A stretch of DNA of 64,000 bases from Streptomyces marinisediminis (lineage in GTDB: Bacteria; Actinomycetota; Actinomycetes; Streptomycetales; Streptomycetaceae): assembly GCF_026262575.1 (NCBI RefSeq), contig NZ_JAPKFL010000008.1:1-64000 (forward strand), read 5' to 3'. Under the pieces are notes generated by a model, which was given only the letters and a program-made list of their open reading frames with translations, was not told where the DNA came from and made no database searches. How positions within the stretch are numbered: position 1 is the first letter of the stretch; the number at the start of each line of letters is the position of its first letter. Position numbers and translations under genes: made by a program. Shown here piece after piece: positions 1-8,625 of the stretch.

Positions 1-1
1 C

Positions 2-3000
2 CGGGACGAGGGGCACGAGGGGCACGAGGGAGACGGAAAGCCGGACGGGGACGGCGTCCTGCACGCCATGGTGCCGGTGTCCCTGCTGAACGGCCTGGAG
101 GCGTTCGCCACCCGGGTCGGCGTGCCGTTCAAGAGCGTCGTGCTCGCCGCCCACCTGAAGGTGCTGAGCCTGGTGTCCGGCCGCGCGGACGTGGTCACGG
201 GGTTGACGGCCAACGGGCGGCTGGAGGAGAGCGACGGCACCGAGGTGCGCGGACTCTTCCTCAACACCCTCCCCTTCCGCCTCACGCTCCCCGAGGGGAG
301 CTGGGCCGACCTCGCCCGGGCCGTCTTCCGCCGGGAGCGGGACATGCTGCCCCACCGCCGGTACCCGATGGCCGCGCTGCGCCGCTCCCTGGGCGGCGGC
401 CCGCTGTTCGAGACCAACGTCACCTACAACGACTTCGCCCAGTACGGCGCGCTCGCCGAGACCGGCTCGCTGCGCACCGGCAGCCCGGGGGCCGACGTGC
501 CGGGCGTGGCGCTGAGCGACTTCCCGTGCAGCGTCACCTTCAGCCGCGAGCCGCTGGCCGGCGGGATGCGGGTGGAGGTGGAGTACGACCCGCGCGTGGT
601 GTCGGCCGCGCAGGCCGCCCGGCTGCGCGACCAGCACCTGCGGGCGCTGGCCGAGATGGCCTGGGACGCCGACGCCGACCACCGCACGGCCCGCCTGCTG
701 GACGACGCCGAGCGGGCCCGGCTGGCGGACTGGCGGCGCGCGCCGGGCGAGCCGGCCGAGGCGCCGGTGCCGGAGCTGTTCCGCCGCCAGGTGGCGCGCA
801 CCCCGGACGCCGTGGCCGTCGAGGACGGGGCGACGCGGCTGACGTTCGCCGAGCTGGACGCGCGCAGCGAGGCCCTGGCGCGGCGGCTGCGCCGGGCCGG
901 GGCGGGCCGGGGAGACCTGGTGGGCATGCTGCTGCGGCCGGGCACGGCGGCGCTGGTGACGATGTGGGCGGTGTGGAAGGCGGGAGCCGCGTTCGTCCCG
1001 CTGGACCCGGAGCTGCCGCGCCCGCGCCTGCACGCCATGCTGGCCGACGCCGCGCCCGTCCTGCTGGTCGCCGACGGCCCGCACGCCGCGCCGCGGGAGT
1101 ACCGCGTGCTCGACCCGGCGGCCCCCGGCCCCGGCGAGCCGGAGCCGGCGGCGTCCCCCGAGGCGGCGCTGCCGCGCGTGGACCGGGACGACCTGGCCTA
1201 CGTCATGTTCACCTCCGGTACGACCGGCCGGCCCAAGGGCGTGCTGATCGCACACGGGGGCCTGGCCGACGTGGCGACGGGCTCGGTGCTGCGCCGCGTG
1301 CGGTCGCTGGGGTCGCCGGGCCCACTGCGCGTGGCGACCGGCACCTCCGCCTACGTCTCGGACTTCTACCTCGCCCAGCTCCTGCTGCTGCTGGACGGCC
1401 ACACCCTGTGCGTGCTCGACGCCGACGAGCGGCGCGACCCGGCGCGGCTGGTCGCCCGGGCGCAGGACCCCCGGCGCGCGGTGGACGTGCTGGACGCGAC
1501 GACCGCGCAGGTGCAGCTCCTGGTGGACCACGGGCTGCTGGACGCGCCGCACCCGCCGCGCGTGGTGACCTTCGGCGGCGAGGCGTGCCCGCCGGACCTG
1601 TGGCGGCGGCTCGCGGCCCGGCCGGGCCCGGCGGCCTACAACGCCTACGGGCCCACCGAGGCCACGATCGAGGCGGCGGTCGCCCCGGTGACGGACGGGA
1701 CGGGGCCGGTCATCGGCACCCCGTGCGCCACCGCCCGGGTGCACCTGCTGGACGACGCCGGGTACGAGGTGCCCCCGGGTACCGTGGGCGAGCTCCACAT
1801 CGGCGGCCCCGGCGTGGGGCGCGGCTACCTGGGCCGCCCCGGTGCCACGGCCGCGCGCTTCGTGCCCGACCCGTGGGGCCCGCCCGGCGCCCGGCTCTAC
1901 CGGACGGGAGACCTGGCCCGGCGCACCGGCGGCGGGGACCTGGAGTTCCACGGCCGGGTCGACCACCAGGTCAAGGTACTGGGCCAGCGGGTGGAGCCGG
2001 AGGAGGTCGAGGCGGTCCTGCGGGCCCACCCGGACGTGGCGGCCGCCCTGGTCGGCCGCGACGCGGTGCGCGAACGGCTGGTGGCGAACGTCGTCCCGGC
2101 CGACGGGGCGCGGCCGGACCAGCGGCGGCTGCGCGAGCACGCCGCGGCCCACCTGCCCGCCGCCGCCGTCCCCGCGCTCGTCCTGCCCGTGGCAGCCCTC
2201 CCCCTGACCCCGGCGGGCAAGCTCGACCGCGGCGCCCTGCGCACGCAGGACGCGACCGGCGACGCGGCCGGGCCGGACATGGCCGGGGGCGAAGCGGCGG
2301 ACGAGGCCGCGAGCGCCCCGCTGTCGGCCACCGAGCACCGGGTGGCCCGGGTGTGGGCCGAGCTGCTGGGCACGCGGCCCGGCCCGCACGAGGACTTCTT
2401 CGCCGCCGGGGGCCACAGCCTGCTGGCCGTGCGGCTGGCGGCGGAGCTGGGCGCGGCCTTCGGCACCACCATGCCGCTCGGGCAGCTCTACCGCACGCCC
2501 ACGGTGGCCGGACAGGCCGCCTACCTGGACACGGCGGCCGGGGCGGACTCCGCCGGGCACCGGGCGCGCGGACACGGCGGGCGCCGGGTGGTGCCGCTGG
2601 GCGGCACGCCGGGGCTGCGTCCCCTGGTGCTGGTGCACCCGCTGGGCGGGACGCTGTTCTGCTACCTCGGCCTCGCCTCCCGCGTCGCGGACCGCTTCGA
2701 GGTGCTCGGCGTGCAGGGCGACGTACAGGGGGACGTGGCGGGCGGCGAGCGGACGGCCGACTTCACCGCGACGGCCCGCCGGTACGCCCGGGAGCTGGCG
2801 CCGCGGCTGCGCGGGCGGCGGCCGGTGGTGGCCGGCTGGTCCGCCGGCGGCGTCCTGGCCCACGAGGTCGCCGTGCGGCTGGCCGAGCTGGGCGTGGAGG
2901 CCGAACGGGTCGTCGTCGTGGACACCGCGCCACACCACGGCGGGCGGACGCGGACGGACGCCGCGGCGCTGCGGCGGCTGCGGCCGAAGGTCGAGCGACT

Positions 3001-3364
3001 GGGTCCCGCCCGGCTGCTGGCCGAGGACGGCGCCCACGGCCTGCTGGAACTGCTCGGCGTGGACCCGCGGGCGCTGGCCGAGCTGGACGGCCGGCTCGTC
3101 GCCTCGCTCATGGGGTTCTGGCAGGGCATGCTCTCCGGCCTCGCCGCCCACCGCCCGGCGGTCTTCGGCGGCCCCGTCCACCTGGTCCTGTCCCGGGACG
3201 CGGCGCCCGGCGCCCGGGACGCCGCGATCACCGGGTGGCGTCCGCTCTCCGGCGCCCTGCACGTGGCCTCGGCCGAGGGCGACCACTACCAGCTCATGCG
3301 CGACCCGTGGGTCTCGGCCGTCGCCGACGCGCTCACCGACCCGAACGAAACGAAAGGAGCCTGA
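2..3364 (+). CDS. NRPS terminal module, C(partial)-A-T-TE; 5' end outside the window
   Basis: The frame is open from base 2, so this is the 3' part of a longer gene (1120 codons visible); the first ATG at 68 is internal. Visible are the second half of a condensation domain (about residues 20-235, with the NTLPFRL stretch), an adenylation domain (about 245-750: FTSGTTGRPKG, NAYGPTE, YRTGDL, PAGKLDR), a carrier domain with its phosphopantetheine serine in GGHSLLAV (near 804), and a thioesterase with GWSAGG (Ser near 945) and a late histidine in EGDHYQL. The TE makes this the chain-releasing enzyme. Read against GrsA, the specificity positions include D278, G301, I330 and E331; two acidic residues hint at a basic amino acid (inference). 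The A4 motif is unusual. It ends one base before the carbamoyltransferase gene. Confidence 0.93.
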   Translation, partial: RDEGHEGHEGDGKPDGDGVLHAMVPVSLLNGLEAFATRVGVPFKSVVLAAHLKVLSLVSGRADVVTGLTANGRLEESDGTEVRGLFLNTLPFRLTLPEGSWADLARAVFRRERDMLPHRRYPMAALRRSLGGGPLFETNVTYNDFAQYGALAETGSLRTGSPGADVPGVALSDFPCSVTFSREPLAGGMRVEVEYDPRVVSAAQAARLRDQHLRALAEMAWDADADHRTARLLDDAERARLADWRRAPGEPAEAPVPELFRRQVARTPDAVAVEDGATRLTFAELDARSEALARRLRRAGAGRGDLVGMLLRPGTAALVTMWAVWKAGAAFVPLDPELPRPRLHAMLADAAPVLLVADGPHAAPREYRVLDPAAPGPGEPEPAASPEAALPRVDRDDLAYVMFTSGTTGRPKGVLIAHGGLADVATGSVLRRVRSLGSPGPLRVATGTSAYVSDFYLAQLLLLLDGHTLCVLDADERRDPARLVARAQDPRRAVDVLDATTAQVQLLVDHGLLDAPHPPRVVTFGGEACPPDLWRRLAARPGPAAYNAYGPTEATIEAAVAPVTDGTGPVIGTPCATARVHLLDDAGYEVPPGTVGELHIGGPGVGRGYLGRPGATAARFVPDPWGPPGARLYRTGDLARRTGGGDLEFHGRVDHQVKVLGQRVEPEEVEAVLRAHPDVAAALVGRDAVRERLVANVVPADGARPDQRRLREHAAAHLPAAAVPALVLPVAALPLTPAGKLDRGALRTQDATGDAAGPDMAGGEAADEAASAPLSATEHRVARVWAELLGTRPGPHEDFFAAGGHSLLAVRLAAELGAAFGTTMPLGQLYRTPTVAGQAAYLDTAAGADSAGHRARGHGGRRVVPLGGTPGLRPLVLVHPLGGTLFCYLGLASRVADRFEVLGVQGDVQGDVAGGERTADFTATARRYARELAPRLRGRRPVVAGWSAGGVLAHEVAVRLAELGVEAERVVVVDTAPHHGGRTRTDAAALRRLRPKVERLGPARLLAEDGAHGLLELLGVDPRALAELDGRLVASLMGFWQGMLSGLAAHRPAVFGGPVHLVLSRDAAPGARDAAITGWRPLSGALHVASAEGDHYQLMRDPWVSAVADALTDPNETKGA

Positions 3365-3365
3365 C

Positions 3366-5162
3366 GTGCTGGTGCTCGGTATCAGCGGACTCGACAAGTC
3401 GGCGTCCGTGAAGCGGGAGATGCTGCCCGGTCTGGACTGGCGCGAGCAGCGGCTCGTGCAGGGGCTGGACTCCGCGGCGGCCCTGGTGAGCGAGGACGGC
3501 GTCCTGGCCGCGTCGGCGCAGGAGCGCCACGACGGCGACAAGGGCACCGGCGCCTTCCCGGCGGACGCCGTCGAGGCGTGCCTGCGCATGGCCGGGGTGA
3601 CCCTGGACGACGTGGACTTCGTGGCCCACGGCTTCCGGTACGAGCGCTCCCCCGCCTTCGCGCGGGACGCGTTCGCCCGGCGCTGGTTCGACGAGGTCTA
3701 CGATCCGCGGGTGCAGCGCGAGGTGCTGCGCGCCTACCGTCCGGACCAGGACTGGGAGCGCAAGTTCGTGCCGGTGCGGCACCACCTGGCGCACGCGGCC
3801 AGCGCCTACCACCTCAGCGGCTTCCGCGAGGCCACGGTGCTGGTCGCGGACGGGATGGGCGAGACGGAGTCCACGTCCGTGCTGACGGGCGACGGGCCCG
3901 GCCTGCGGTTCGCGCGCACCTACCCGGTCTCCGCCTCGCTCGGCATCCTCTACAGCGTCGTCACCCAGTACCTGGGCTTCCTGCCCGGGATGGACGAGTA
4001 CAAGGTCATGGGCCTGGCGCCCTACGGGGACGCGGCGCGGTTCGCGGACGTGGCCGAGCACCTGGTGCGCCGCACGGCCGGCGGCCGCCTGGCCGTGCCC
4101 GTCCTGGCGCACGACAAGTCGCCGACGGAGCGCGAGACCCACCGCGGGGCCATCCGGCGGCTGGAGGAGCTGTTCGGCCCGGCCCGGCACCCCGAGGCCC
4201 CGGTGGAGAGCCGGCACATGGACGTGGCGGCGACCCTCCAGCGGCGGCTGGAGGAGAGCCTGCTCGACGTGTTGCGCACCGCGCGCGCCGAGGACGGTGC
4301 CGCCTCCCGGGACCTGTGCATGGCCGGCGGGGTGGCGCTCAACTGCACCGCCAACGGCGCGATCGCGCGCAGCGGGCTCTTCGACCGGGTCTTCGTCCAG
4401 CCCGCCGCCGGCGACGACGGCACGGCCCTGGGCGCCGCCCTGTGGCAGTTGCGCCGGCACGTTCCCGCGCCGCCCACGGCGATGACGATGCCGTACTGGG
4501 GCGAGGAGTTCGGCCCCGCGGACCTCGACGCGGCGCTGGGCGCGCTGGGCCCGGGCCACCGGGTGCGGCGGCTGCCCGAGGAGGAGCTGACGCGGGAGGT
4601 CTCGTCCCTGATCCGGGGCGGGCGGGTGGTCGCCTGGTTCCAGGGGCGCATGGAGTTCGGGCCCCGGGCGCTGGGCAACCGCAGCATCCTGGCGGACCCC
4701 ACGGCGCCGGGCATGCGGGCGCACCTGAACACCGTCGTCAAGCAGCGCGAGGAGTTCCGCCCGTTCGCCCCGGCGGTCCTGGCCGAGCAGGCGCACACCT
4801 ACTTCGAGGTGGACCCGGCGCGGGAGGCGATGTACCGGCACATGCTCTTCACCGCGCAGGTGCGTCCCGAGTGGCGGGCCGAACTGCCCTCCGTCACGCA
4901 CGTGGACGGCTCGGCGCGGGTGCAGACCGTCGACCGGTCCAGCGCGCCGCTGTTCTGGCGGCTGATCCGGCGGGTGGGCGACGACTCGGGCATCCCCATG
5001 GTCGTCAACACCTCCTTCAACCTCCGGGGCCAGCCCATCGTGCGCACGCCCGGCGAGGCGGTGGCGACCTTCGCCCGCTCGACGCTGGACGCCCTCGCGC
5101 TCGGCGACCGGCTGGTGACCCGGGTCGAGGGCGCGGGCACGGGGGCGGTCGGCCATGGCTGA
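3366..5162 (+). CDS. O-carbamoyltransferase, NodU/CmcH/TobZ family
   Basis: Enzymes of this family transfer carbamoyl from carbamoyl phosphate, via carbamoyl-AMP, to a hydroxyl of a natural product. The 598-residue length fits. The N-terminal Kae1-like part carries HHLAHAASAY (near 139-148) and MAGGVALNC; the C-terminal YrdC-like part carries EFGPRALGNRSILADP, EEFRPFAP and NTSFNLRG. The GTG start at 3366 is set by AAAGGAG at 3353-3359. The gene sits between two NRPS genes, 1 base after the first and overlapping the next by 8 bases, so it is surely co-expressed with them. The peptide product is therefore probably carbamoylated on a hydroxylated residue (inference). Bleomycin-type clusters carry such an enzyme, but nothing else here points to a bleomycin. 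Confidence 0.93.
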   Translation: MLVLGISGLDKSASVKREMLPGLDWREQRLVQGLDSAAALVSEDGVLAASAQERHDGDKGTGAFPADAVEACLRMAGVTLDDVDFVAHGFRYERSPAFARDAFARRWFDEVYDPRVQREVLRAYRPDQDWERKFVPVRHHLAHAASAYHLSGFREATVLVADGMGETESTSVLTGDGPGLRFARTYPVSASLGILYSVVTQYLGFLPGMDEYKVMGLAPYGDAARFADVAEHLVRRTAGGRLAVPVLAHDKSPTERETHRGAIRRLEELFGPARHPEAPVESRHMDVAATLQRRLEESLLDVLRTARAEDGAASRDLCMAGGVALNCTANGAIARSGLFDRVFVQPAAGDDGTALGAALWQLRRHVPAPPTAMTMPYWGEEFGPADLDAALGALGPGHRVRRLPEEELTREVSSLIRGGRVVAWFQGRMEFGPRALGNRSILADPTAPGMRAHLNTVVKQREEFRPFAPAVLAEQAHTYFEVDPAREAMYRHMLFTAQVRPEWRAELPSVTHVDGSARVQTVDRSSAPLFWRLIRRVGDDSGIPMVVNTSFNLRGQPIVRTPGEAVATFARSTLDALALGDRLVTRVEGAGTGAVGHG

Positions 5163-8100
5163 GCCGACCGGAACCCGCCGCCCGGACACCGGCCCGGAGG
5201 GCCTGCGCGCCGCGCTCGCCGACGCCTGGCGAAGCGCGCTGGGCCTGGCGGACATCGCGGAGGACACCGACTTCTTCCACGAGGGCGGCGACTCGGTCCT
5301 GGCGGTGGAGATCGCGCTGCTGGTGCGCGAGCTGACCGGCACCGAGGTCGACCTCGACATCCTCTACGACCACCCGCGCTTCGGCGCCCTGCTGGCCGCC
5401 CTCGCCCCCGGGCAGGACGCGGGACGGGCGCGCGAACGGGAGCTGACCGGGCCGGAGGAGCGGCTGTGGGCCGTGGAGCAGCTCCACCCGGGCACGGCCG
5501 TGTACCACGTCGGCGTCGGCTACCGGTTCCCCGTCGCTTGGGACGTGGCCCGGCTGAGGACGGCGCTGCGGGCGCTGGCCGGGCGGCACGAGGCGCTGCG
5601 GCGCGGCTTCGTCCGGCCGGGCCGGGCCGTCACGGTGCCCGAGGCCGAGGTGCCCTGCCGCTGGGTGGACGCCCGGGGCGTGTCGGAGGCGGAGGTGGCG
5701 GCCCTGGTGGCCGACGAGGTGCGCACCCCGTTCGACCTGGCGCGTCCGCCGCTGCTGCGGGCGCTGGTCGTCGACCGGGGCGAGGAGGGCGGCCGGCTGG
5801 TCCTCACCGCGCACCACCTGGTGTGCGACGGGCTCTCGCTGGCGCTGCTGGAGGCCGACGTCGAACGGCTCTACGCCGACCCCGCGGCGCCGCCCGCGAC
5901 CGACGCGGCCGCCGGGGCGGCGCAGGGGACCGCCCCGGCGCCGCGGCCGGCCCGCGCGCACACGCCGGACGCCACGGCGGGCCCCGGTGCGGGCCCCGGT
6001 GCGGGTGCCAATCCGGGCGCCGACGCGGCGCTGGCCCACTGGCGCGCGGCGCTGGCCGACTGCCCGCCGGGGCTGGCGCTGCCGCACGACCGCCCCCGCC
6101 CGGCCCGGCTGGGCACCGGCGGCGCGGCGCACCGCGTCAGCCTCGCGCCCGGGGAGCCGGCGGCGCTGTGGGCGCTGGCCCGGGAGGAGCGGCTCAGCCC
6201 GTTCATGGCGTGGACGGCCGCCTACGTCGCCGGACTGGCCGCCGTGACCGGCGAGCGGGACGTGGTGGTCTGCGTGCCGCTGTCCTCGCGCACCCCCGAA
6301 CAGGCCGCCGAGGTCGGCATGTTCGTCGACATCCTGCCGCTGCGCGTCACACTCGCCCCCGGCGCCACGCCACGGGACCTGCTGCGGCACGTGCGGCGCG
6401 TGGTCACCGGGGCCCTGGCCCACCCGGTGCCCTTCCAGACGCTCGTGGACGCGCTGTGGTCCGCCGACGACCGCTCCCGCGCACCGCTCGCGCAGACGGC
6501 CCTCACCTACCTGGACACGGCCGGGCGCGGGCTGCGCCTGGCGGGCCACCACGCCGAGCGGGAGCAGTTCGCCACGGGGACGGCGAAGTACGAGCTGCTG
6601 TGGTCGGTCACGCGGCGCGCCGAGGAGACGGTGTGCGAGCTGGAGTTCTCCACCGACCTGTGCGGCACCGAACGCGGCGCCGAGATCCACCGGCGCCTGC
6701 TGCGCACCGTCCGGGACGCCTTCGCCCGCCCCGACGACCCCCTGCCCCTGGCCGGCGCGGCCGGGACGGCCCCCGCGGGGGCGCGCGCCCCCGGGGCGGA
6801 GCCGGTCGCGGCCGCCCCCGCCGGCGCGCGGCCGCGGGAAGCGCGGCCGGACGCCGGAATCCACCAGCGGGTGCGGCGGCAGGCCGCCGCCCGGCCGGAC
6901 GCGGTGGCCGTGCGGCACGCCGGGCACGAGCTGACCTACCGCGAGCTGGACCGGCGCGCCGCCGCCGTCGCGACCGGCCTGCGCCGGGCCGGGCACGCCC
7001 GCGGCGCGGTCGTGGCGGTGCCGATGGAGCGCGGCATCCCGGCCGTGGTGGCCTGCCTCGGCGTGCTCTACGCGGGCTGCGCCTACCTGCCGGTGGACGC
7101 GGGGCAGCCCGCCGCGCGCGCCCGGGAGATCCTGCGCGCGGCCGCCGACGCGGCCCTCGTCCCGGCGCAGAGCGCGCTCGCGGAGCCGCTGTCCGGGGTG
7201 GTGCCCACCTACCGGTTGGCGGACCTGGAGGCGGCCCCGGGCGCGCCCGGGGAGCCGGTGGCCGTCTCCGGCGAGGACGTGGCCTACGTGATGAGCACCT
7301 CCGGTTCGACCGGTCGGCCCAAGGCCGTGCTGGTGCCGCACCGGGCCGTCAGCCGCCTGGTGCCCGACGCCGACTTCGCGGCCCTCACCCCCGCGGACCG
7401 GGTCGCCCACGTCGCCAACCCCGCGTTCGACGCCGCCACCTTCGAGATGTGGGGCGCTCTGACCGGCGGCGGCACGCTGGTGATCGCGGACCGCGACGTC
7501 CTCCTCTCCCCCGCCCGGCTGCGCGCCTTCCTGGCGGCCGAGCGCATCACCGTCATGTTCCTCACCGTCACCCTGCTCAACCAGCTCGTGGACTTCGCGC
7601 CGGACGCCTTCGCCTCCTTGCGGGTGCTGGTGTTCGGCGGGGAGAAGCAGGACAACCGGCGGCTGCGGAGGCTGTTCTCGGCCGGGCCGGCCGGGCGGGT
7701 GGTCAACGGCTACGGGCCGACCGAGAACACCACGTTCAGCACCGCCCACACCGTCACCCCCGACGACCTGGCCGACGACGTGGTGCCGCTGGGCGCGCCG
7801 CTGCCGCGCAGCACCGCCCACGTGCTGGACGAGGCCGGCCGGCCGGTGCCGCCCGGCGGCACGGGCGAGCTGTACGTGGGCGGGGACGGGCTGGCCCACG
7901 GCTACCTCGGCGCCCCGGAGCTGACGGCCGCCTCGTTCGTCCCCGACCCGTTCGGCGGCGGTGGCGGCCGGCTGTACCGCACCGGCGACCAGGTGCGGGT
8001 GCTGCCCGACGGCCGCCGGGAGTACGTCGGCCGGCTGGACGGCCAGGTGAAGGTGCGCGGCCACCGGGTGGAGCCGGGCGAGATCGAGCACGCCGCGCGG

Positions 8101-8625
8101 CGGCTGGCCGGCGTGGCCGACGCCGTGGTGCTCGCCCGGCCGGGCCCCGAGGGCACCGAGCTGACCGCGTGCGTCACCCCGGGGGCGGGGGCCGCGCTGG
8201 ACGCCGCCGAGCTGCGCGAGCGGCTGCGCGAGGAGCTGCCGCCGTACCTGGTCCCGGCCGTCCGGGTCGTGGAGCGGGTCCCGGTGACGCCGAACGGCAA
8301 GGCCGACCACGCCGCGCTGCGCGACCTGCTCGACCGGCCCGACCCCGCACGGGACGACGGACCCGGCCCCGCGCAGGACGGGCGGGACCCGCTGGCCGCC
8401 GCCGTCGCCGCCGTGTGGCGCGAGGTGCTCGGCACCGACCGGGCCGCACCGGGCGACGACTTCCTGCGGCTCGGCGGCCACTCCCTGAAGGCGCTGCGCC
8501 TGCTGGCCCGGCTGGACGAGGAACTGGCCGCCGAGGTGGAGCTGGCCGACTTCTTCGCCGAGCCGACCCTGGCGGCCCTCACCGGGCTCGTCCGGGCCGA
8601 CCTCGACCCCAAGGACGCGCGATGA
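5155..8625 (+). CDS. NRPS, T-C-A-T
   Basis: 1156 residues with an N-terminal carrier domain (GGDSVLAV near 45), a condensation domain (about 100-530) whose active-site motif HHLVCDG (near 219) is intact, an adenylation domain (about 565-1055: STSGSTGRPKA, NGYGPTE, YRTGDQ, PNGKADH), and a C-terminal carrier (GGHSLKAL). The leading T without its own A domain must be charged in trans, most simply by the free A protein encoded next. Aligned by eye to GrsA, the ten-residue code reads D-A-F-F-V-G-G-T-F-K, close to the valine code DAFWIGGTFK, so a branched aliphatic residue is the best guess. The region 255-285 is a long Ala/Gly/Pro insertion inside the C domain. No epimerisation or methylation domain is present. 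Confidence 0.94.
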   Translation: MAEPTGTRRPDTGPEGLRAALADAWRSALGLADIAEDTDFFHEGGDSVLAVEIALLVRELTGTEVDLDILYDHPRFGALLAALAPGQDAGRARERELTGPEERLWAVEQLHPGTAVYHVGVGYRFPVAWDVARLRTALRALAGRHEALRRGFVRPGRAVTVPEAEVPCRWVDARGVSEAEVAALVADEVRTPFDLARPPLLRALVVDRGEEGGRLVLTAHHLVCDGLSLALLEADVERLYADPAAPPATDAAAGAAQGTAPAPRPARAHTPDATAGPGAGPGAGANPGADAALAHWRAALADCPPGLALPHDRPRPARLGTGGAAHRVSLAPGEPAALWALAREERLSPFMAWTAAYVAGLAAVTGERDVVVCVPLSSRTPEQAAEVGMFVDILPLRVTLAPGATPRDLLRHVRRVVTGALAHPVPFQTLVDALWSADDRSRAPLAQTALTYLDTAGRGLRLAGHHAEREQFATGTAKYELLWSVTRRAEETVCELEFSTDLCGTERGAEIHRRLLRTVRDAFARPDDPLPLAGAAGTAPAGARAPGAEPVAAAPAGARPREARPDAGIHQRVRRQAAARPDAVAVRHAGHELTYRELDRRAAAVATGLRRAGHARGAVVAVPMERGIPAVVACLGVLYAGCAYLPVDAGQPAARAREILRAAADAALVPAQSALAEPLSGVVPTYRLADLEAAPGAPGEPVAVSGEDVAYVMSTSGSTGRPKAVLVPHRAVSRLVPDADFAALTPADRVAHVANPAFDAATFEMWGALTGGGTLVIADRDVLLSPARLRAFLAAERITVMFLTVTLLNQLVDFAPDAFASLRVLVFGGEKQDNRRLRRLFSAGPAGRVVNGYGPTENTTFSTAHTVTPDDLADDVVPLGAPLPRSTAHVLDEAGRPVPPGGTGELYVGGDGLAHGYLGAPELTAASFVPDPFGGGGGRLYRTGDQVRVLPDGRREYVGRLDGQVKVRGHRVEPGEIEHAARRLAGVADAVVLARPGPEGTELTACVTPGAGAALDAAELRERLREELPPYLVPAVRVVERVPVTPNGKADHAALRDLLDRPDPARDDGPGPAQDGRDPLAAAVAAVWREVLGTDRAAPGDDFLRLGGHSLKALRLLARLDEELAAEVELADFFAEPTLAALTGLVRADLDPKDAR

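Noticed and set aside
68-3364. ATG at 68 as the true start of the first gene
   Set aside because: The frame is open to base 2 and a condensation domain would lack its catalytic half; the gene is cut by the window edge.
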